A stretch of DNA of 64,000 nt, taken from contig JADJBL010000002.1 of assembly GCA_016703765.1 (NCBI GenBank), positions 248,001 to 312,000 on the forward strand, written 5' to 3'. How positions within the stretch are numbered: the stretch's first letter is position 1; every line of letters begins with the position of its first letter. The notes below the pieces were generated by a model that saw only the letters and a program-made list of their open reading frames with translations, did no database searches and had not been told where the DNA came from. The stretch is from Saprospirales bacterium. GTDB taxonomy: Bacteria > Bacteroidota > Bacteroidia > Chitinophagales > Saprospiraceae. Shown one piece after another: positions 35,376 to 46,200 of this stretch. Both the position numbers and the translations under genes were made by a program.

Positions 35376-38300
35376 TTATCTGATTAAGGTCGTTGTCCCT
35401 TTGAATGCCTGCTCCAACCCGTCGATATATTCTACTTCGACATACCAGAGGAACACGGCCGAATTCAATTCCTTGCCCTTAAAACTGCCGTCCCAGCCCG
35501 TCGAGGGGTCGTTGGTTGGGAAACTGCTCGATTCGTAAACCAGTTCTCCCCAGCGGTCGAAAACCCGGAACAGGGTGACGATGGTCCCCTCCTGCCCGTG
35601 CACGAGCAACAGGTCGTTTTCCCCGTCGCCATTGGGCGAAAATGCCGTGGGCACCAATACAATCCGCTCTTTTTCCACCCGGACGATCACCTGGGCGCTG
35701 GCTTCGCATCCGACCGTATCCACCGCCAAAACCTCATAGGTGATGGTATTTTGCGTGGAAGAAATCGTTTCGGTGCACTCCGTGCAGGACAGCGTCCCGT
35801 CGTAGGGCGCAGTCCAGGTAATCAGGACGGGGCCCTGGTTGTTGATTGTGGAACTGGTGAGCGTTACGGTTTCACCGAGGTTCATGGTGATTTCGGGCGC
35901 CTGGGCAATGAGGATCTCCAGGGCGGGAGGTTGTCCGACGACCACTTCCTGCGACCAGAAACAGCCCTTGGCGTCGCGAATGGTAATGGAATAATCCCCG
36001 GCGAAAAGCCCTACCAGGGTACTGGATCCGGTATAATCTATGCCGTTCAGGCTGTAGAGGTAAGGCCCTGTACCTCCCTGGGTGGAGATCTGGATGCGGC
36101 CGTCGCGGTCGCCAAAGCAGGAGACGTCCGTAATAGCCAGCTCGGGTGAAATAGGACCCGGCTGAGAAACCTCTACGCTGTCTTCCCGGAAACACCCGTT
36201 GGCGTCGGTCAGGGTGAGGTAATACAATCCGGCCGGTAGCTGGTCGATGGCATTGGCGCCGGCGCCGGTCGACCAATTATACTGATAGGGCTCGATACCC
36301 CCATCGGGAGTAACGCTGACAGCCCCTTCCTGAAAACCGTAGCAGTCGTTCGGCGACACGGCGAAATCGACCTGAAGCGGGGCGGGCTGGTCGATCTCGA
36401 TCACTGCCGCTCCCTTGCAACCAAGCAAATCTGTTACCTCCACCGAATAAATGCCGGCGCTGAGCCCGATAGCAGTCTGGGTGATCTGGCTGCCCGCATT
36501 GGGGTCCCATAAATAGGTGATGGCGCCCGTGGCATTCAGCACCGAAACGACGGTGGCCGAGCCGTCGTCCGTGCCGAAACACAAGGCGTCGAGCCCGTTG
36601 AGCTGAACGACCATGGCCTCCGGTTCCTCCAGGAAAATGGTTTGAGTTGCGCTGCAACCCTGGTCGTCGGTCACCGTAACGGTATAGTCCTGATTGCCCG
36701 ACAGGCCGGAGATCACGTCGTCGTTCCAGCCTGGATTGGAGCTCCAGCTATACGTCACGATCCCCGATTCCGAACCTCCTTCGATGGCCGTGACCGCCAA
36801 TTCGCCGTCGGTGCTGCCGAAACAGCTCACCGGAGCAAAGATCATCGTGATGATCATTGGCTCGTATTGAGATATTTACGCTGGCGCTGGCCTGACAGCC
36901 GTTGCCATCTGTCACTGTGACAGTATAGACTTGCGGGGAAAGACCCGAAACCGAAGCGGTCTGGGCGCTATTGCTCCAAAGGTAGGTATAACCCGAGCCC
37001 ACGGTTCCTCCAGTCGGCGTGACCTGGGCCTGACCCTGGTTTTCTTCGAAACAGCTGATATCCGTTTGCGAGGCCGTCGCGCTGAGCGCAGAGGCCGGTT
37101 GTGAAATGGTTATGGTCGCAGTGGCCTGGCAACCGTTGTCGTCCGTCACCTCCACTTCGTACATGCCTGCGGGCAAGCCGCTCACCGTGGGGGTAATCGT
37201 GCCGTTCAGGTCGTTCCAAAGGTAATCGTAGGGGGAGGTGCCTCCCGCGGCCGTCACCTGAGCTGAGCCGGTGCTGCCCCCGAAGCAGGGCACATTGGCG
37301 AAGGTAGTGCTCAACACCAACTGCGGCGGTTGGGTTATAGTCGTGCTCCCGCTTATTTTACAACCATTTCCGTCGGTGACGGTCACGGTGACCGGACCGG
37401 CCGAGAGCAGGGTAGCGGTGGGCAGGATCTGGGCCAGTGGATCGCCCCAGAGATAGGTGAAGTTTCCGGCGCCGCCCGAGGGGATCGCCGTGGCCTCCCC
37501 GTCGTTTTCGCCGAAACAGCTGACACTAAGGATCTGGTTGACCGAAAGGAAAAGCGGATTAGCGCCGCCAATAATAAAGGACACCGTATCCAGGCAGCCG
37601 CCGAGGTCTTCGACGATGCCGAGGTGCGGGCCGGGGCAAAGGGTGTTGAAAAAACCGTTGCCGGACTGGGTCAGGACGTATTGCCCACCCGTATGAATCA
37701 CGGTGTAGGTGTAGGTCGGCAGGCCGCCCGTGGCGAGCAGTTGGACCGACCCATCGCATTCGCTGGCACAGGTGATGCCCGCCACGGTTTGCGCAGCCAG
37801 TTCCACGGTGCAGGTCACGCAGTCCGAAGTCCCGATAAGGGCTTCGCAAAACGACCCGTTGTTGATCACCTGGACCTCGATGCTGGCCAATGCCCCGTTG
37901 GGCAGGCCGGTGAGGAGGTGAGACAGGGCTCCATTTGGGGGCCCCCATCCCTGGTTATTCACGTTCACCTGGTATTGGGTGAAGGTGTCGATCTGGGTCC
38001 AGGAGAACAGGATCTGGTTGGCCACCGAGGGGTCGCAGGAAACGAGGGGCGCCGGAATGGGCGGCGCGATACTCACGGCTATGCTGTCTGTGTAAAGGCA
38101 GGCATAGCTATCCTGGGCCTGGACGATGTAGGTATTGGCGGATTGGGGTGTAGCCACCGGAGCGGGGCAGTTGGTACAGCTAAGGGTGCTGTTGGGCGTC
38201 CAGGAATAGGTAACCGTATTTTGGGTATTGAATGTAATAGACCAGGAGTTGAAATTTCCGAAGAAATTGGGGCCTGCACCGTCGGAAACCAGGAGGGTCC

Positions 38301-40398
38301 AGTTCCCGTTGATAGGGGCGCCGTTGAGGGTGTTCCAACTTCCCTCCGGTATGTAGTTGCCGGTGAAGGGAGTGGTTCCCGCTGTAATGGGCGTGACTGC
38401 GGTGGGCGTGAAACAGGTCTGGGTATAAAAATCGCTGGTTCCCCCGTTATTGCTGGTCAGCTCCATGATGGCGCCGTTGGGGGCCCGGAGCCGCACGATG
38501 ATGTCGCTCAGGAAGTTCGTATTCAGGTCGAAGCATACCTGGGCAATATTCGTAAGCGGATTGGTAATGACTGCCGGGAAAATACTATTGACCAGGATGG
38601 GCGATTGGTATGGGTTGGCATGGGGGTGATTGGCAAAACCCAGGGGATAATTCTGATAAGATTCAAAAGTAACCGCAGGCGCTGTGGCGGCCACTCCTAC
38701 ATTGAGGGTCACCTGGTCTCCGACGCAGACCGTGGTATCGGGAATCAGCGTGATATTGTCCTGGCAATTGTGGCAATCCGGGTGGGTAAAGGGCAATACG
38801 TTGACCTGCACGGTGGTATCCCAGGTGCAGCCGAATTCGTCGTAGAGGAAAAAAGTATAGCTGGCCACGCCCGCATTTTCGGGAGAGGCCTCGATGGAAT
38901 CCTGGCTGAAATAGGTGATGGAGGGGATGGAATCCCATTCCCAGTCGATATAATCCGCTGTAAAGGTTTCCAGGTCGGGATAGAGGTCCGGGTCGAATTG
39001 GACGCTCCAGCTAAAACTATACCCGTTGTCGATAGCCCAAAGGTCCTGGACCGTAATGGTCCATTCTCCGTTGAGTGGGCAACCCAGCAGGTCGGTCAGC
39101 GGGTCGAACGAGTTGTAATCGCCCGGAGGGAGGGTTTGCGGGGAGAAGTTATTGGCGTATTGCAGCCAGGTGCCGTTGGTGGCGTTTTGGGTCCAGTTGT
39201 AATCATAGCCCACGCCCGGAATAGGCGGGTTGAACCCTTCGTCGGCTTCGTAGGGCTCGCCGAGGAAGACTTCGCCGCCGATCTGGCCGGCAAAATTGTG
39301 CAGGGTGATGCTCGTTCCGTCCGGGCAGGAGAGGCTGATCTCGAGGTCGCGGACATACGAATGCTCGATATTGATCCCGATGCCGAGCAGGTCGTTGATA
39401 TTGGTAAGCACCTGCCCGGGAGCGAAATCGCTGAAATAAATGCTCGACTCGTAGGAGGCGCCCGTACCGTCTGGCAGCGGAAGGGAGTCGGAGCGGATCC
39501 CGGTGCTTTGGAAACTGCCTTCCGGCGGGGGAAAGATGGTGAGCACGGAGCCGGAGGTATCCTGGCTCACGGTGGCGCCTATTGCGATGGTATCGCCCAC
39601 GCAGATCTCGTTGTCCCAGTCGGGAGAGAGCTCAAATACGGGATAGGAGGCGACCCGCACGCGCTGGCTCAGAAAATTGGTATTGCGGCAGCCGAACTGG
39701 TCGGTAATCGTCAATTGCACCACATATCCGCCAGGGGTGGGGTAGGGGTGCGAAACGTTCGGACCCAGTCCGATGGCGCCGTCCCCGAAATCCCATTCAA
39801 AGGTGGAGGTCAGGTCGGAATGGTTGTACACGACGCCGTTTTGCGGAAAAAGCCCGTGACCGGTAAAGGAAACCTGGTCGCCCGGGCAGATATCGATATA
39901 GCCCGTATCGACCGGGCTTACGGCCGGATCGGAGTTGACCAGCACGGAGGTGATGATCTGGCAGGCCGGAATGCACTCGATGGCCGCGGCCCAGCCGGCG
40001 CCCTGGACGGAGGCATTGGAGTTGAACGTGATGGTCAGGCAACCGCCCGGATTGGCAGCTGTAGCCTGGACGATAAAGGGCGCCCCGGGAAGGAAGTCGG
40101 AACTGCATCCCAGGGAAGGCGAACCCGTATTGGGTCCGTCGAAAAAGCACAGCATGTCGGGCGCGATCACATCCACGCCCGAGAAATTGAGGCGGATATG
40201 GGTGCCCGTGCTGAAATCGGGGCAAATGACCGTAGTGAAATTCTGGTTCGCCCCATAGTTATTGGCGCCCCCTCCACTGTCCAGAAAGAACCCCCCACAG
40301 TCGTTGATGGGGCTTCCGTTCATGAGGTAGTTTTGACCCGACATGGGCAGGGCCGGGGCCAGGAAGCACAAAAGCCAAAGTAAAATTCGCTGGTTCAT
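35376..40398 (-). CDS. SprB-repeat adhesin with type B T9SS sorting domain, frameshifted
   Basis: About 1673 residues after repair. Order: signal peptide (about 1-22), CUB-like domain (about 23-145), PKD domain (EWDFGDGAIGLGPNVSHPYPTPG, about 200-260), two proprotein-convertase P-domain-like regions (about 310-490 and 600-760), an Ig-like segment (YSWTPNSTLSCTNCPAPVATP), a FnIII-like segment, then eight SprB-type repeats, and a gliding-motility-associated C-terminal domain (VPTAFSPNGDGENDLLLVHGQEG ... FDRWGELVYES ... AFKGTTTLIR), the type B sorting signal. The frame is broken at about 36865-36875, between repeats four and five (VNISIRAND... should read VNIS..YEPMIITMIFAPVSCFG). Each half is otherwise fully open, so one gene is intended. 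Confidence 0.9.
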
Positions 40399-40547
40399 GC
40401 GATAAAGATTGAAGCAGTGTTTTTGGGAAAATCTGTTTAGAGGCTACGGTTTGCCATGTCGCACTATACGGAGATACGAAAAGGCAGTGTTTCGCTGCAA
40501 GACACAAGGCCTGGTTTCGGAAAGATTTTGGGTTTGGCGGGGCCGTC

Positions 40548-40943
40548 TCAGTGTAAATGCTCGTTGAGCATGCGGTTGAACTCCATCCCGGACCGGCGTA
40601 TGAGCACTTTGCGCGTGCCGTTGATGCTGTAAACCGTTTGGGTCTGGAAATCCTTTTGTAAGCCCTGTTCCTTTTCCAACAGGAGGATGTTGATCGATTC
40701 GGGATTGTCGATCCGCACCACGGGAAAATCCATAGCGCCCTTGTCTTCCGGGTAATCCGAAAGGTACCAGGCGTTATCGAGATAGAAGTGGAGCCTGCTC
40801 AACAGAAAGGGATTTTCCGTCTGAAGCCGTTCGAGGTATTCCTGGTCGAGTGCGGCGGAGAGGCGTGGATCAATGGGAATCGGTTCCTGGGAAAAAAGTA
40901 GAAAAGAGCACAAGAATAAAGAACTGGTAAACAATAACTTCAT
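40548..40943 (-). CDS. Small secreted protein, unknown function
   Basis: A 131-residue protein with a signal peptide (LLFTSSLFLCSFLLFSQ) and no recognised domain. Two segments stand out: DQEYLERLQTENPFLLSRLHFYLDNAWYLSDYP and a C-terminal basic stretch INGTRKVLIRRSGMEF. A -7-like box TAATTTTG (minus strand, 40948-40955) lies only 5 nt before the ATG, hinting at a very short leader, but the -33 box is not clear. Confidence 0.65.
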   Translation of the reverse strand: MKLLFTSSLFLCSFLLFSQEPIPIDPRLSAALDQEYLERLQTENPFLLSRLHFYLDNAWYLSDYPEDKGAMDFPVVRIDNPESINILLLEKEQGLQKDFQTQTVYSINGTRKVLIRRSGMEFNRMLNEHLH

Positions 40944-41110
40944 AAAACAAAATTAACGTTGTCAAACGGATAAGGTCATAAAGTTATTTGGTTTTGAGGA
41001 TTTCACCCCAAAGAGCGGACTAATTAACTAAGGATTTTCGACTTTTTTTTGGAATCTGCTAGAAAGAGGCCGGGGAGCGCCGGAATCCATATCATATATT
41101 CAAAAATAAC

Positions 41111-41179
41111 AAAAGGCGCAGAGAATTACCTCCCTGCGCCTTTTACTCACCAGTCACCAGTCACTAGTCACCAGTCACC
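41111..41179. repeat. Heptamer array (AGTCACY x5) beside a terminator-like hairpin
   Basis: Five direct 7-nt units run from 41145 to 41179 (ACTCACC, AGTCACC, AGTCACT, AGTCACC, AGTCACC), directly after the sppA stop (minus strand). Next to them an 11-bp stem with a 12-nt loop (41111-41144, AAAAGGCGCAG/CTGCGCCTTTT) is a good terminator for sppA. The same heptamer family appears in inverted form at 63136-63217. Confidence 0.75.
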
Positions 41180-41182
41180 ACC

Positions 41183-42952
41183 CTAATTCCACCTGAAAAT
41201 AAACGGCAGGCGGGCCTGGACGCCCTGAGCAGAGCGCATATCCCGGTAGTAATCGTACAGATCGCCGTATTCGCCGCCCAGTTCCCGGCTGATCATCCGC
41301 GACCGGATATCTTCCTCATCATCCATGAAGGTTTCCATGAATTGTTTAATGGGATCTTTTACCACGGGGTATTCCTTGGTCCAGTAATCATCGATCCCGG
41401 CGAGGCTGGCCGCCGTGGTCAGCGCCTGTTCCATGCCGCCCAATCCATCCACCAATCCGAGCTGCAGGGCTTTTTCGCCCGTCCAGACCCTTCCCTGGGC
41501 TATTTCGTGCACCTGATCGCGGGTCATGCCGCGGCCTTCGGCCACGCGTTGGAGGAAGGTCTCGTAGATCTCGTTGACGTCTGCCTGCATGATCTGGTGC
41601 TCCGGATCGGTCCAGGCATAAAACGGGGTCAGGCTGGTGGAATACTGGCCGGTTTTGACCGTATCGAAGGTGATCCCCAGTTTTTCCTCAAACAATTCCT
41701 CTACGTTGGGCATCATGCTGAACACGCCGATCGAACCGGTGAGCGTGGTGGGCTCTGCATAAATGGAGTCGGCCATGCAGGAGATGTAATATCCGCCCGA
41801 GGCGGCGAAATCGCCCATGGAGACCACGATGGGTTTCCCGGCTTCCTTGATCAGTTTGAGCTCTCTCCAGATATTCTCCGAGGCGAGGGCGCTTCCGCCC
41901 GGGGAGTTAACCCGGAGCACCACGGCTTTAATATCGTCGTCCTTTCGGATCTTCTCCAGCCATTTGACGTATTGCTCGTCGGTGATGAGCCCGGGTTGAC
42001 CTTCTCCACCCTGGATACTCCCTTCCGCATACACGACGGCAATTTGGTCGGCGGAATAGCCCTGGTCCATTTCTTCGGACATGTAATAATCCGCCAGGTC
42101 GAGGAAGGGGATCTTGTCGTCGTCTTCCAGGCCCATCTTCTTGCGCATCTCGGCCATTAACTGGTCTTTATAGCCCGCCACATCGACCAGGCCCAATTTG
42201 ACCGCGTCCTCCGGGTTGCGGATCTTCCATCCGTTGGCGATGTCTTTCAGCTCGGTCACGGTCAGTTTGCGGGATTCGCCGATGCCGCTCAGGTATGAAT
42301 CGTAGAGGGATTCGACGAATTCGCGCACCTGCTCCCGGTTTTCCGGGCTCATTTCCGTCAGGCGGAAAGGCTCGGTGGCGCTTTTGTAATTACCTGCGTA
42401 AGTGACCTGCATATTGACGCCGATCTTGTCCAGCATATTCTTGAAAAAGGGCTGGATCATAGCAAATCCTCTGAAATCGAGATCGCCTATGGGGTTGAGG
42501 TAAATCTGGTCGGCTGCGGAGGCGATATAGTAAGTGCCTTGTTGGTAGTAATCCGAATAGGCGTAAATAAACTTCCCGCTCGTTTTAAAATCGAGTAGGG
42601 CCTGGCGCAGGGCGCCGGCCGTTGCGGAGCCCAGGGATATCTGCTTCATGTCCAGGTAGATCCCCTGTACCCGGTCGTCGGTCTTGGCATACTTGATTGC
42701 CTGGACCATATCGCTCAGTCCGAGGATATACTGGTTTTTAAAATCGAAAGGATTCATCTCCAGGTTGTTGGTCTGTTCCGGAACGGGTTGTTCGAGGCTG
42801 AGATGGAGTACGGTATTCGGCTTGACGCCTTTGGGTTTATTTGCCTGGCCGGCAATTTGAACCATGATGCCAATGCTGACGAGGCTCAGCACGACGCCGG
42901 CCAAAATGACGCCTAAACAGGAGGCGAACATGAATTTAAAAAACTGTCCCAT
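41183..42952 (-). CDS. sppA: Signal peptide peptidase SppA (67K type)
   Basis: A 589-residue membrane serine peptidase that degrades cleaved signal peptides. One N-terminal helix (FKFMFASCLGVILAGVVLSLVSIGIMV) anchors two tandem ClpP-like domains. The catalytic Lys lies in the first domain (TSGKFIYAYSDYYQQGTYYIAS) and the nucleophile Ser in the second (VSMGDFAASGGYYISC), as in E. coli SppA. Length agrees with the long form. A -7-like TAACTTTG (minus strand, 42996-43003) sits about 45 nt upstream of the ATG. Confidence 0.95.
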   Translation of the reverse strand: MGQFFKFMFASCLGVILAGVVLSLVSIGIMVQIAGQANKPKGVKPNTVLHLSLEQPVPEQTNNLEMNPFDFKNQYILGLSDMVQAIKYAKTDDRVQGIYLDMKQISLGSATAGALRQALLDFKTSGKFIYAYSDYYQQGTYYIASAADQIYLNPIGDLDFRGFAMIQPFFKNMLDKIGVNMQVTYAGNYKSATEPFRLTEMSPENREQVREFVESLYDSYLSGIGESRKLTVTELKDIANGWKIRNPEDAVKLGLVDVAGYKDQLMAEMRKKMGLEDDDKIPFLDLADYYMSEEMDQGYSADQIAVVYAEGSIQGGEGQPGLITDEQYVKWLEKIRKDDDIKAVVLRVNSPGGSALASENIWRELKLIKEAGKPIVVSMGDFAASGGYYISCMADSIYAEPTTLTGSIGVFSMMPNVEELFEEKLGITFDTVKTGQYSTSLTPFYAWTDPEHQIMQADVNEIYETFLQRVAEGRGMTRDQVHEIAQGRVWTGEKALQLGLVDGLGGMEQALTTAASLAGIDDYWTKEYPVVKDPIKQFMETFMDDEEDIRSRMISRELGGEYGDLYDYYRDMRSAQGVQARLPFIFRWN

Positions 42953-43256
42953 ATTATGATCGCTTAAATTTCAATACAAAACGTAATTGAATTCCCAAAG
43001 TTAGACAGCGCCCGACCTACCTTTGTAATTTTTAGATTAATACTCCTTTAATGGGGATGAGCGGTCCATTTTTATGCATTGGAGCAGCGAAACCCGGCCT
43101 TCCCCTGTCTAACATGGAGGGCTGGCTCCGCCTGCATGGAATATTTGTAGGGAAATGGCCAATCCCTACAAATTTTTGCGAGGTTTGACCTAAAAGCGGA
43201 ATAGCATACTTAAATTTGAATTTCTATTGCCAAATCCCCTGTTTTAAATCGATACT
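42953..43256. other. Divergent intergenic region between sppA and the third adhesin
   Basis: A 304-nt AT-rich gap without an ORF. It holds an 11-bp hairpin (43142-43172, ATTTGTAGGGA/TCCCTACAAAT) and promoter-like boxes for both genes: TAACTTTG on the minus strand (42996-43003) for sppA, and on the plus strand TTTG (43184-43187) with TAAATTTG (43211-43218) for the adhesin; the latter spacing (23 nt) is slightly long. Confidence 0.5.
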
Positions 43257-46200
43257 ATGAAGTTAACGGTACAATCAATCAGACTGATCCTATTTATCAG
43301 CCTGGGCTTCGCGGGGCCCGCAATTTTGATGGGGCAACCCCTGGAAGTGACCGACGGCGCCACGAACCCCTACACCCCCCAAAATCTCATCACCAACGTA
43401 TTCCTGGGAGAAGGTGTCGAAGTGCTCGACGTCCAGTATTTTGGAGTAAATACGGCCGTAGGTTTCTTCAAGAATGGAGAAGATGAGATCGGCATCGACC
43501 GGGGCCTGGTCATGACCACGGGGGCAGCGGCAAATAACGGCACCACCCTGGGCGTCACCAACCCCGGAAGCACCTTCGCCTCCAGTAGCAACGGCAGCAC
43601 CGTGACCGACCCCGACCTGGCCATGATTGCCACCGGGGGTATTTTCAACGGAGCAAAGTACCTGATTACGTTCATCCCTACGGCCGATACCCTTCGGTTT
43701 AATTATGTCTTCGGTTCGGAGGAGTACCCCGAGTACGCCTGTACCAGCTTCAACGACGTGTTCGGGTTTTTCATCAGCGGACCCGGGATCAACGGCCCGT
43801 TCGAAAACAACGGGATGAACATCGCCCTCATCCCCGGTACCGCCCAAAACGTATCCATCAACAACCTCCACCCGCAGAACGGGGCCAACTGCCCGCCCGT
43901 CAACGTGCAGTATTACAACAATAACAACGGGATGGCAACCATGCCGGTTTACGACGGCTTTACCGACGTATTCACCGCCGAGGCAGTAGTCGTACCCTGT
44001 GAGGTCTATACCATCAAACTTACGATCTCGGATGTGGGCGACCCCATCTTCGATACCGGCGTATTCCTGGAGGCAAAGAGCTTCGGCACCGGTTCGCTCG
44101 ACGTGGATATCGCCACGCTTTCCCTCGACGGCACCATCACCGAAGATTGCTCCGATGCGGTGATCACCTTTAGCCTTCCCACGCCCACCGAATCGGATTT
44201 CCCCATCGACTTCAACCTGTTCGGCACCGCCACCAATGGAATAGACTACACCACCATTCCCATCGATCTATTTATTCCGGCAGGCGACAGCACGGTCAGC
44301 GTGCCCATTCACGCTTTCAACGACGGCATTTTCGAAGGGCTTGAATTTATTGGCATCGACGTACAGCGCGATGTCTGCAACCGGGATACCTTTTATATTA
44401 ATATCCGGGAGAACGAATTGATCCCGCCCGAACTGGGCCCCGATCAGCTCATTTGCCAGCTCGACGTGCTCCAGTTGGACGGCACGATCAATATCCCGCT
44501 GCCGCCCCGCCTTCGTTTACCAATCAAAATAATATCACCATAGGGCCTCCCTTCGCCAACGTGTATTCCCCGGTTCAGGTCGCGGGTGTGCAGCCCTTCC
44601 AGCTCGGCCCGGGAGTGATCCAGTCCGTTTGCTTCAATATCGACCAGAACTGGCTCTCGGACCTCGATATCTTCCTGCTGGCGCCCAACGGGCAGTTTAT
44701 GGAATTAACCACCGACAACGGCTCCAACGGAGACGATTATGTCAATACCTGTTTCACCCCTGACGCTAGCCTGCCCATCACCTACATCAGTCCCCCGGCC
44801 TCCGGCGCTCCTTATACCGGCATTTTTGCCGCCGAAGGGGTGTGGTCGGATCTCTGGAGCTCCGCCGACAACCCGTCGAACGGAGAATGGAACCTCCTGC
44901 TCATCGACGATGCCAACGGTTTCCAGGGCACCCTGCTGGACTGGACGATCACCTTCAACCCCCTGTACCAGATATTCTACGAGTGGACGCCCTCCGTGGG
45001 CCTGAGCTGCGACGATTGTCCGCAACCCACGGCCAGCCCCGACACGACCACTACTTATATTCTCAGGGCTTACGACTCTTATGGCTGCGAGGTCTTCGAC
45101 ACCATTACCGTGAATGTCGAAAGCGTATTGCCCGCCCCCATGGTGAGTTGCGGAACCATTACCGACTCCTGTATCACCTTCGTGTGGTCCACTCAACCCG
45201 GCGCCTTTGACTACGAGGTGTCGCAAAACAACGGAGCGAGCTGGGATCTTGCAAATGGACTGTTATCTCATACGGTTTGCGGACTGACCTTCAACCAGAC
45301 GGTCACCCTGCAGGTCCGGGCCATCGACAACTGCGACGGATTGATCGGGGAGGCCACCTGTACGACGCCGAATTGCGATACCCCGACCCCGTCTATTTCT
45401 GCACAGGTTGACGCCTCCTGTTTCGGGAACTCGGATGGCTCCTTCTCCCTGACGGCTTTCGGGCCCTATCCGCCTTTTACCTATACACTCGGGGCGGTTT
45501 CCGATACGATCGGGGCTTTTACCGGTCTGGCCGCAGGAACCTATACGGTCACTGTTTCCAACTCCGTCAGTTGCCCGACGACCATTAACGTCACGGTCGG
45601 AGAACCTCCCGCCATCGACCTGAACGAGTTGATCCTCGAACCCATTTCCTGCAACGGCGCCAACGACGGTTCGCTGAGCGTAACCATTTCGGGAGGGGTT
45701 TATCCCTATACATTTGACTGGGGCGGCGGCGTCACCGATTCCATCGCCACGGGCCTGAGCCCAGGGCCCATCCAGGTGATTGTAACCGATGCAAACGGCT
45801 GCCAGTCGGTGGGCCAGTTCGACGTCGTCGAACCCGATCCCCTGACCCTTACGCCTTCCAATAATTTCATCAACTGCAACGGCGCCAGCACAGGAGAAGC
45901 ATTTGTGACGGTGGTAGGCGGCACGGGAGATTATACCTATCAATGGGATCCCGCTGCCGGCGCCCTCGACACCTTCCTCGTCAACGGCCTTCCCGCCGGC
46001 TCCTATTCGGTGACCGTGAGCGACGAAAACGGCTGCCAGGAAATCGCAGGCTTTAACATCAACGAAGGAGCGCCCATTGTGCTGACCACCGGCGCCACGG
46101 AGGCGACCTGTAATTCCTCCGGCGACGGTTCGGCCACGGTGAACGCATCCGGCGGTTCCGTGGGGATTTTTACCTATCAATGGGATGCCGCCGCCAACAA

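Noticed and set aside
37330..40383. Plus-strand ORF of 1017 codons opposite the type B adhesin
   Set aside because: It lies wholly antisense to a gene with clear domains and sorting signal, has no recognisable motif and a basic, Gly/Arg-rich composition typical of reverse-frame reading of GC-rich repeats.
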